Assembly: GCA_937919165.1 (NCBI GenBank)
Contig: CALFPO010000004.1
Coordinates: 1 to 6,814 of the forward strand
Direction: 5' to 3'
Length of the DNA: 6,814 nt
Origin: an uncultured Bacillota bacterium
GTDB taxonomy: Bacteria > Bacillota_I > Bacilli_A > Erysipelotrichales > Erysipelotrichaceae
Below the pieces are notes generated by a model. The model ran no database searches and was not told the origin of the DNA. It saw only the letters and a program-made list of their open reading frames with translations. The position numbers and the translations under genes are program-made. Shown one piece after another: positions 1 through 5,161 of this stretch; position 1 is the first letter of the stretch; each line of letters opens with the position of its first letter.

Positions 1-56
1 TTTGGTTGTTATATAAAATTTTTTAAAATAATGCTTGAAAAATATTAGCAGGTTTG
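1..56. other. AT-rich sequence downstream of the lipoprotein gene
   Basis: Almost entirely A and T, with a short palindromic run (AAAATTTTTTAAAA) at about 17-30. It could contribute to transcript ending, but there is no GC-containing stem followed by a T-run, so no terminator is called. Confidence 0.4.
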
Positions 57-452
57 TTACTGATTAAGCATTTTGTCAATCAGTTCAATGTCAATGCTTA
101 AGTCAGCGTCTACTTTATAGTAGTTACCTTCATGGCTGATTTGATATCCGTTTTCTTCTGTTATTGTAATTTGTGCCATTTGTTTGTCTGCAGTATCAAA
201 CCATGTAAGCATATAGACATAACCAACTTTTCCTTCGCTTGAAGAAGTCTTTATAAATGCCAACGAGTTAATATCTGCTGTAATGTTTTTGATAAGCTCG
301 GCATCTGTAATATTCACTTCATCGCCAGTTAATCCAGATTTGATATGAACTCTGCTTGCTGCTCCAATGTCAAAAGTCAAGTTTTTATTAGAGCAACCAA
401 CCAATGATAGTGCAAGCACAAGGCAAAGCATCATTGCTATAAACTTTTTCAT
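57..452 (-). CDS. Predicted small lipoprotein (131 aa)
   Basis: The signal peptide (MKKFIAMMLCLVLAL) leads into the lipobox LSLVGC with C20 as the lipidated residue. The mature part is about 110 residues and contains DIGAASRVHIKSGLTGDEV, a helix around TDAELIKNITADINSL, alternating strand-like stretches (YVYMLTWFD, QMAQITITEENGYQI, YYKVDADLSIDI) and a final helix ELIDKMLNQ. This suggests one compact alpha/beta domain. Similar small lipoproteins are frequent in Bacillota genomes, but I know of no defined role. The start has a strong TGGAGGTG ribosome site five to seven bases upstream. It is 28 bp after the previous gene and appears to be the last gene of the module in this window. Confidence 0.85.
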   Translation of the reverse strand: MKKFIAMMLCLVLALSLVGCSNKNLTFDIGAASRVHIKSGLTGDEVNITDAELIKNITADINSLAFIKTSSSEGKVGYVYMLTWFDTADKQMAQITITEENGYQISHEGNYYKVDADLSIDIELIDKMLNQ

Positions 453-464
453 TCAAACACCTCC

Positions 465-480
465 ACAAATTCTAATTTGT
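465..480. repeat. 16-bp perfect palindrome between stop codon and ribosome binding site
   Basis: ACAAATT (465-471) and AATTTGT (474-480) are perfect inverted copies around two bases. On the minus strand the palindrome lies directly after the TAG stop of the 65-residue gene and directly before the GGAGG of the lipoprotein gene. It could be a repressor operator or a small RNA hairpin near the ribosome site. AT-rich palindromes of this size can also arise by chance. Confidence 0.4.
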
Positions 481-678
481 CTATTTTTCTTTGACTAAAA
501 ACGATGCAACAAATAGCCCAATCATTACTATTGGATAAACTTTATAAACAACTTTTAAAAAATCAAAAAATGTATTTGGTAGATTGATTGGAACGTCCAT
601 TGTTAAAAACGCTATTGTTATCCATAACAAAGCAACTATTAGCATAATTAAACTTGTTATCCTCAATTTCTTTTTCAT
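481..678 (-). CDS. Small two-TM membrane protein (65 aa)
   Basis: From the ATG at 678 the protein reads MKKK, a helix at about 8-26, a short loop (DVPINLPNTFFDFLKVVYK), a helix at about 44-62, and the basic end KEK. A longer frame begins at a TTG at 726, but that would overlap the previous gene and add a polar extension before MKKK. The ATG, 16 bp after the previous stop, matches the neighbour's layout better. No good Shine-Dalgarno is visible: the AGGA present in the sibling gene's leader reads AGAA here. Translation may depend on coupling to the upstream gene. The function is unknown. Confidence 0.62.
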   Translation of the reverse strand: MKKKLRITSLIMLIVALLWITIAFLTMDVPINLPNTFFDFLKVVYKVYPIVMIGLFVASFLVKEK

Positions 679-694
679 AGTGTTTATATAAATT

Positions 695-925
695 CTAAAA
701 TGTGTTTTTCTTTTTAATAATGCCAACTAATCCAACAATAATAATTCCAACAGTCAGAGAGATTAAACTCTTAAATAAAACCATATGCTTAATGCTTTTA
801 ACAAATAATTCGAAAGGTTCAGCTTCAAGTTTTATTCTCATTCCAGGAATACAAAAACATATATATAAATATGCAACAATAAACGTTAATATGAATACCA
901 AGATATTAAATGTTTTCTTTTTCAT
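695..925 (-). CDS. Small two-TM membrane protein (76 aa), possible paralogue of the next gene
   Basis: The protein begins MKKK, has a hydrophobic helix at about 7-26, an outside-facing loop (PGMRIKLEAEPFELFVKSIK) and a second helix at about 50-70, and ends in KKK. Basic residues at both ends suggest that both termini are cytoplasmic. No known family is recognised. The start lies 20 bp after the zinc-ribbon gene and has AGGA eleven bases upstream, slightly far but usable. The leader and first twelve coding bases closely match those of the following small gene, and the loop shares a similar I-x-L...F...K pattern, so the two may be old tandem duplicates. The opposite strand is also open here, but it encodes no plausible start region or hydrophobic pattern. 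Confidence 0.68.
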   Translation of the reverse strand: MKKKTFNILVFILTFIVAYLYICFCIPGMRIKLEAEPFELFVKSIKHMVLFKSLISLTVGIIIVGLVGIIKKKNTF

Positions 926-945
926 ATTTATATAATTCCTATCTA

Positions 946-1338
946 TTAATTAGGAAGTTTCTTGCCACAATGTGGACAATATTCAAAACTATCCTCTAGT
1001 TGATTTCCACAATACGGACAGTACTTGAAACTTTCTTCAGAAGAATTATATTCATCTTCAACATTATTATACTTGCCGTATTTTTCATTTAATGGATCTG
1101 TCTCTTCTTTTGAATCAACAATATCAACTACTGAGTATCTATCTTGAGAAGTAGCATTACGATAATGATATACTGCTTGGTATATCGCTAATCCAACAAA
1201 CAAAAGTCCAAATGGTACCATAAAAACTGCTCCCATACTTCCTGCAACAATACACCAAAATATTCCAAATACTGCAGCAAATATAGAACCTACAGCACTC
1301 ATTTTTGAAGGACCACGTCCAGGTTTAATACTTTTCAT
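946..1338 (-). CDS. Two-TM protein with C-terminal zinc ribbon (130 aa)
   Basis: A basic N-terminus (KSIKPGRGPSK) precedes two hydrophobic helices at about 15-33 and 37-57, which form a tight hairpin. The conserved-looking stretch YHYRNATSQDRYSVVDI follows, then an acidic linker, and last a zinc ribbon with CPYCG (C107, C110) and CPHCG (C121, C124). The positive N-terminus and zinc ribbon both suggest that the ends are cytoplasmic. Zinc-ribbon membrane proteins of this layout are common in Bacillota and mostly uncharacterised; the ribbon may bind protein or nucleic acid. The start is well supported by GAGGAG seven bases before the ATG. It lies 142 bp after the lipoprotein gene and 20 bp before the next small gene. 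The role is unknown; the context suggests an envelope response. Confidence 0.87.
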   Translation of the reverse strand: MKSIKPGRGPSKMSAVGSIFAAVFGIFWCIVAGSMGAVFMVPFGLLFVGLAIYQAVYHYRNATSQDRYSVVDIVDSKEETDPLNEKYGKYNNVEDEYNSSEESFKYCPYCGNQLEDSFEYCPHCGKKLPN

Positions 1339-1480
1339 CAGTAAACTCCTCGTAAGCGCTATTTAATAGTGATTACTATATCCTAATTTTATCAAATTTA
1401 AGTGATTGTTTTTATAAGTGAAATGAATAACGCTATTACCAATTATATTATGTGCTTTTATGGTTTTTAGAATTACATAA
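1339..1480. other. 142-bp gap within the envelope module
   Basis: This is the largest gap inside the AT-rich cluster and could hold a separate promoter for the downstream genes. On the minus strand TATAGT at about 1380-1375 resembles a -10 box, but no good -35 sits at normal spacing. A 5-bp inverted repeat ATAGT/ACTAT (1366-1379) and two copies of AATAGCG are visible. No terminator with a T-run was seen. A 67-codon open frame crossing it (1363-1566) runs into the lipoprotein gene and is not credible. Confidence 0.4.
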
Positions 1481-2032
1481 TTATGCAATGGCTTCTTGTC
1501 TAACGGTGTATGACCATGTTCCATCAGCATTCTTTTTAGCAGTACACTGTCCAAAGAAATATGCACCTAAGCCACCACGCCATTTTTGTGCATCGAACGT
1601 TGATTTATCTTCATTTGTCTTTATTGAGAAGAATAATCCGTCTTCCCAAATAAGATTCTCTTTATCAATATAGCCTTGTTCATAAAGTTCTTCCCATGTT
1701 CCAACAACATATGGAAGATTGTGCTTTGATGCAAAATGACTCATTACATAGTCCTTTTGATCATCGGTCAAATTAGAAAGTTCAGACAAATCAATACCAA
1801 TTTGAGTTATTTCATTATTTAAACCAGAATCAACATTCCATAAATCTTCTAATACTTTTATATATAACTCACACAAATATATATCACTAACACCATCTTT
1901 TGTCGTAATAGGTATTTCATTCTCATTTGAATGAATTGAAGAATCTACATAATCTATCTCTTCATTCTTTTGACATCCTACTAAAGTTAATATGATTGTC
2001 AATGATAATAAAATATTAATAACTCTTTTCAT
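1481..2032 (-). CDS. Predicted lipoprotein of unknown function (183 aa)
   Basis: A basic start and hydrophobic stretch lead to the lipobox LTLVGC with the lipidated cysteine at C20, so the mature protein should be tethered to the outer face of the membrane. A low-complexity acidic linker follows. Residues from about 50 form one domain: a helical part (YLCELYIKVLEDLWNVD, DDQKDYVMSHFASKHNL) and a C-terminal part with WEDGLFFSI, FDAQKWRGGLGAYFF and ADGTWSYTV, which looks like beta strands. I recall similar WEDG...FDAQKWR...GAYF proteins from Bacillota accessory regions but cannot name a characterised member. The start is 26 bp after the DUF4349 stop, with AGGA ten bases upstream of the ATG, so it is probably in the sigma factor operon. 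It may be a downstream effector or a co-sensor; nothing in the sequence decides this. Confidence 0.85.
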   Translation of the reverse strand: MKRVINILLSLTIILTLVGCQKNEEIDYVDSSIHSNENEIPITTKDGVSDIYLCELYIKVLEDLWNVDSGLNNEITQIGIDLSELSNLTDDQKDYVMSHFASKHNLPYVVGTWEELYEQGYIDKENLIWEDGLFFSIKTNEDKSTFDAQKWRGGLGAYFFGQCTAKKNADGTWSYTVRQEAIA

Positions 2033-2058
2033 ATATGTTTATTCCTAAAAATTAATAG

Positions 2059-3039
2059 TTATTTATTTCTCTTTTTTCTATAAATAACGATACCAACTAT
2101 TACAACAACAACTAAAATAACAATCCATAAGTTATATACAATACCTAGAATGATATCTTGTAATACATTCACAAAATTAGACCATCCGTTCACAAAATTT
2201 AATCCTAATTTAGAGAAGAAATTATCATTAGTCTTTGTGTATACCTTCGTTTCAGTAATTCCAATATTCAATGTTGAATAGTTAACTAATAGATCGTAGT
2301 TCTTGATCTTTGTTTCTAAAGAATCTATTTCATATCTAATATCAGTTAATCTGCTCTCTACAGACATTAATTCTTCTAAGTTGTTAGCCTTATCATAGAA
2401 CTCTAATACTTTTGCTTCTTCAGCTTTTAAAGAATTAATCCTAGCTTGAATGTCAGTATATTTCTCTGTTATATCATCAGTATTTTCACTATAGAATATT
2501 ACATTTACATTTTCTTTAGTTGCATTTAAGAATTCGTTATATGATTCAGCAGGAATTCTAATACATGCATCATAGTATCTTCTATCATTTCTGTTTGAAC
2601 TTGTTGAAGATCCTTGGATATATCCACCATACTTTTTAACATTAGCTTCTAATATATTTAATACGTTATCAAAATCTAATGTTTCAACATTAAGATTACC
2701 AGTTACAATAATCTTTTTGTTATCTTCAATAACTCTTGTGTTCGCACCCGAATCTAGAGTTAAGCCTTCTTCTTCAGCAACAGAATAGTTATAATCTTGC
2801 GCTGCTCCATTTTTTAAATCGTATGATTCCGTTGGTGCTGCACTATCACTTGATTTAGAAGCTCCACCCATTCTAAACATGTTTGGAACAATCCCTACAA
2901 CCAAGAATAAGACTAAAGCAACAGTTGCAAGTTTTCCAACAAATGCAAAATCAAAAACAAACTTTTTCTTTTCATGAGCTTCTTTTACATATTTATCATC
3001 AATTTTACCTAATGCATCTATTAATTTATTGTTTTTCAT
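2059..3039 (-). CDS. DUF4349 membrane protein with anti-sigma-like N-terminus
   Basis: This 326-residue protein begins with a short cytoplasmic segment, LIDALGKIDDKYVKEA (6-21). It resembles the N-terminal motif of membrane proteins encoded beside this ECF group and probably binds the sigma factor. A transmembrane helix follows at about 33-52, then a Ser/Asn-rich linker. The extracytoplasmic DUF4349 region starts near 107 (KKIIVTGNLNVET) and contains YGGYIQGSS, RIPAESYNEFL and DDITEKYTDIQARINSLKAEE in pieces along its length. A coiled coil covers about 190-250. A second hydrophobic helix at about 296-319 is followed by basic YRKKRNK, so both ends should face the cytoplasm. A GAAGG lies nine bases before the ATG, inside the sigma gene. 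The family is known by sequence but its biochemical role is not. Acting as anti-sigma factor and envelope sensor is inferred from the gene pair and the N-terminal motif. Confidence 0.88.
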   Translation of the reverse strand: MKNNKLIDALGKIDDKYVKEAHEKKKFVFDFAFVGKLATVALVLFLVVGIVPNMFRMGGASKSSDSAAPTESYDLKNGAAQDYNYSVAEEEGLTLDSGANTRVIEDNKKIIVTGNLNVETLDFDNVLNILEANVKKYGGYIQGSSTSSNRNDRRYYDACIRIPAESYNEFLNATKENVNVIFYSENTDDITEKYTDIQARINSLKAEEAKVLEFYDKANNLEELMSVESRLTDIRYEIDSLETKIKNYDLLVNYSTLNIGITETKVYTKTNDNFFSKLGLNFVNGWSNFVNVLQDIILGIVYNLWIVILVVVVIVGIVIYRKKRNK

Positions 3040-3596
3040 ATTGTGTAACCTTCATTGATTAGATAATCTTTTAATTTATCTCTTGTACGTTTTAATGACA
3101 TCTTTGCTTTCGACTCAGAGCAGTTAAATCTTTTTTTTATATCATCAATAGAATCAAAGTAAAAATATCTACATACAAAGATTTTTCTATCTTCTTTCTT
3201 AATGGTTGCTAAAAATGAATTTATTGAATCAACTAAATGTTGTTCATCTATCTTATCTTGAACACTATTATTTGATGGAACACATTCTTCTAACTCATTC
3301 AAAGATAGTTCTAATTCACCATTTGTTCTTTTCTTAGCGTTTAACTTACGATATTTATCAATAGAGATTCTTCTTGTAATCTTTCCGATAAATGTAGAAA
3401 AAATAGATGGTCTATGAGGTGGAATGGCATTCCATGTATCTAGATAGGTATCTGAAACACATTCTTGGCAATCTTCATTATTGTGTAAGATGTTATAAGC
3501 TATTGCATAACAATAAGGACCATATTTAATTTGTGTTTCATATATGGCTTTTTCATCTCTAGCAAAATATAAATCAATAATTTTACTATCTTCCAT
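3036..3596 (-). CDS. ECF-type RNA polymerase sigma factor (186 aa)
   Basis: It directs RNA polymerase to a small set of promoters, presumably after release from a membrane-bound partner. Region 2 spans about residues 17-85 and contains the helical segment NILHNNEDCQECVSDTYLDT, then WNAIPPHRP (55-63) and the basic TFIGKITRRISIDKYR segment. A polar linker follows. Region 4 spans about 130-180 and carries a helix-turn-helix (DSIDDIKKRFNCSESKAKMS) followed by KRTRDKLKDYL. The length is normal for an ECF factor lacking extra domains. IPPHRP and ITRR are features I associate with a large ECF group in Bacillota. The ATG has AAAGGAG four bases upstream. The stop overlaps the next start as ATGA, which implies translational coupling with the predicted anti-sigma protein. 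Confidence 0.93.
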   Translation of the reverse strand: MEDSKIIDLYFARDEKAIYETQIKYGPYCYAIAYNILHNNEDCQECVSDTYLDTWNAIPPHRPSIFSTFIGKITRRISIDKYRKLNAKKRTNGELELSLNELEECVPSNNSVQDKIDEQHLVDSINSFLATIKKEDRKIFVCRYFYFDSIDDIKKRFNCSESKAKMSLKRTRDKLKDYLINEGYTI

Positions 3597-3838
3597 AACG
3601 CTCCTTTCATCTATCTACTCGTAAATTGACAATCAAAGGTCACATGAATATGGATATAAATATAATATTTTGCATTTTATCAAAACTGCTTCTATTAAAT
3701 TTTGTATTCCCTTATTCAAGGTTAATGCAAACTGAGACATTTATGTATCGTTTCATCACCTTTTGACGATATCCATTCTCATCTATAGAGAATTCATAAT
3801 GTTTATAATAATGCCTGAAATAAAGGACTTCTACAACT
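3597..3838. other. AT-rich intergenic spacer between rlmD and the sigma factor operon
   Basis: No convincing gene is present. Two short inverted repeats are visible: ATTCTC/GAGAAT (3775-3780 with 3788-3793, 7-nt loop) and TATCGT/ACGATA (3746-3751 with 3766-3771, 14-nt loop). Neither is followed by a T-run on the minus strand, so neither is a good terminator for rlmD. On the minus strand a TTGATA box near 3686-3681 lies upstream of an AT-rich stretch, but no -10 hexamer sits at normal spacing. The spacer coincides with the drop in GC content between the two halves of the window. Confidence 0.6.
3616..3644 (-). promoter_or_regulatory. Candidate ECF-type promoter of the sigma factor operon
   Basis: On the minus strand, TGTGACCTTT (the first six bases at 3644-3639) precedes CGAGTA (3621-3616) with 17 bp between the hexamers. 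This loosely resembles ECF promoters of the TGAAAC...CGTC type, which often drive their own sigma gene. Transcription from here would leave a short leader containing the AAAGGAG ribosome binding site. The match is imperfect and the spacing slightly long, so this is only a candidate. Confidence 0.25.
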
Positions 3839-5131
3839 TTACTTGTTGTCTTTTCTTTGCATTCCCACCACGCACTCGACATGAGTCGTCCATGGGAACA
3901 TATCTACAGGCTGTATCTTTCCTATATCGTAATCTTCCTTTAGCATTTCAAGGTCTCTTGAAAGCGTAGCTGGGTTGCAGGAGACATAGACGATCTTCTT
4001 GATGCGATTCTTGTTGAAGGAATCGATCAATTCCTTTGAGATGCCTTTCCTTGGCGGATCAACAACAACGATATCCTTGCCGGCAATATACTCATCCATA
4101 TTCTTTGAGGCATCAGATAGAATGAACTCGGCGTTGTCCATGCCGTTGAGCTTGGCGTTGTCCTTGGCGTTATCGACTGCTTCCTTGACGATTTCGACAC
4201 CAGTAACCTTTCTGGCAAAACGGGCCAGATAGAGCGATATCGTGCCAATGCCACAATAGAGATCCAGCACATCTGAATCTTCATCGGCATCTGAGAATTC
4301 TCTTATCAGAGAATAAAGCTTCAGCATCTGTCCATGATTGACCTGATAGAAGGATTTAAGAGAGATCTTCACCTTGATGCCATCGAAGATGTCATATATG
4401 TAGTCTCTGCCATAAAGAAGCTTCTCTTCCTTGCCCAGAACCACATTGGTGTCCTGGTCATTCAGGTTGAGGATGATAGAACATATTTCCGGATAGCGCT
4501 CGCAAAGGAACTTGACGATGCCATCGGTCTCGATGTCGAAGGTATTGACGATCAGTCCGATCATGACTTCGCCTGTTCCCTTGGCATGTTTGATGAGAAT
4601 GTGGCGGAAATATCTGTCGATCCTGTTTTCCTTAAAGAAAAGTTTCAGATCTTCAATGATTCGATTAGCGATCTTGGATTCGATGAGACAGTCATCAAAG
4701 ACAACAATGTCATTGGAGAACTTGCGGTAGAATCCCATCTGATGATCTCTGACAGGTATCTGAACCTTGTTGCGGTAATAGTATGGATCATCATCAGGAA
4801 TGATGTCATTCACTTCATAGCCCTTGAAGGTATTGAGAAGGATATCCTTCTTCAGGGCCAGCTGATGATTGTAGTCTATATAGCGGAAATCACAGCCTCC
4901 ACACTTATAGCTGATGGGACAATCCGAGTCGATGCGGTATGGCGATCTGACGATAAGCCTATCGATGATGCCAAAGGAATAGTTCTTCTTTTCGGCAATG
5001 ATCTTGACATCGGCCTCCTCGCCTTTGATCATGCCTTTGACAAAAACGACCAGGCCATCTTCAGTCCTGGCTATTCCCTGTCCATCTACGGACATATCTA
5101 TGCATCGGCAATATACGATATAGTTCTTCAT
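3839..5131 (-). CDS. rlmD: 23S rRNA (uracil-C5)-methyltransferase, RlmD/RlmCD (TrmA/RumA) family
   Basis: It transfers a methyl group from S-adenosylmethionine to C5 of a 23S rRNA uracil (U1939 in E. coli RlmD; Bacillus RlmCD also modifies U747, so the exact target here is not fixed). At 430 residues it looks complete. An N-terminal TRAM-like beta domain occupies about 1-60 (GQGIARTEDGLVVFVKG). The [4Fe-4S] cluster cysteines of the RumA type are C71, C77, C80 (CPISYKCGGC) and C148. SAM-binding elements are FYQVN (261-265) and LDLYCGIGT (289-297). DPPR lies at 358-361. The catalytic cysteine is in SCNPATLSRD (C385) and the proton-abstracting glutamate in THVEC (E419). The start is the first ATG and fits the family's short N-terminus, but no clear free Shine-Dalgarno is visible because a hairpin occupies the leader. 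It is the last moderate-GC gene before the AT-rich module. Confidence 0.93.
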   Translation of the reverse strand: MKNYIVYCRCIDMSVDGQGIARTEDGLVVFVKGMIKGEEADVKIIAEKKNYSFGIIDRLIVRSPYRIDSDCPISYKCGGCDFRYIDYNHQLALKKDILLNTFKGYEVNDIIPDDDPYYYRNKVQIPVRDHQMGFYRKFSNDIVVFDDCLIESKIANRIIEDLKLFFKENRIDRYFRHILIKHAKGTGEVMIGLIVNTFDIETDGIVKFLCERYPEICSIILNLNDQDTNVVLGKEEKLLYGRDYIYDIFDGIKVKISLKSFYQVNHGQMLKLYSLIREFSDADEDSDVLDLYCGIGTISLYLARFARKVTGVEIVKEAVDNAKDNAKLNGMDNAEFILSDASKNMDEYIAGKDIVVVDPPRKGISKELIDSFNKNRIKKIVYVSCNPATLSRDLEMLKEDYDIGKIQPVDMFPWTTHVECVVGMQRKDNK

Positions 5132-5135
5132 ATTT

Positions 5136-5161
5136 AGAAAACTTCATGTTTCCATGAAGTT
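5136..5161 (-). terminator. 9-bp hairpin with GAAA loop: weak terminator or RBS-occluding hairpin
   Basis: On the minus strand AACTTCATG (5161-5153) and CATGAAGTT (5148-5140) pair perfectly around a GAAA loop. The run after the stem is TTCT, so the U-tract is poor. Only three of the nine pairs are G-C. The hairpin starts inside the stop codon of the 213-residue gene and ends eight bases before the rlmD start codon. It may partly terminate transcription. Because the only purine-rich Shine-Dalgarno-like bases (GAAG) lie in its 3' arm, it may also limit translation of rlmD. Confidence 0.5.

Noticed and set aside
17..30. AAAATTTTTTAAAA run as a terminator
   Set aside because: It is purely A/T, has no stable stem, and such runs are expected by chance in this AT-rich region.
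679..726. TTG start extending the 65-residue membrane protein by 16 residues
   Set aside because: It would overlap the previous gene and add a polar segment ahead of MKKK. The ATG at 678 fits the neighbour's organisation.
702..935. 77-codon open frame on the plus strand
   Set aside because: It is antisense to the 76-residue membrane gene and has no ribosome site or plausible protein pattern. The minus-strand protein has a clear TM-loop-TM layout.
1363..1566. 67-codon minus-strand frame crossing the 142-bp gap
   Set aside because: It overlaps the 3' end of the lipoprotein gene in another frame and has no domain pattern or good ribosome site.
3775..3793. Inverted repeat as rlmD terminator
   Set aside because: The stem has only six pairs, lies about 46 bp after the stop codon and has no T-run following it on the minus strand.
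3597..3838. Riboswitch or structured leader before the sigma factor
   Set aside because: Only short stems with six or fewer pairs were found, with no recognisable riboswitch core, no T-box and no terminator/antiterminator pair.
4334..5137. Long open frame of 267 codons on the plus strand
   Set aside because: It lies wholly antisense to rlmD, whose family motifs are intact. The product has no recognisable domain and the frame is open because of rlmD codon bias.
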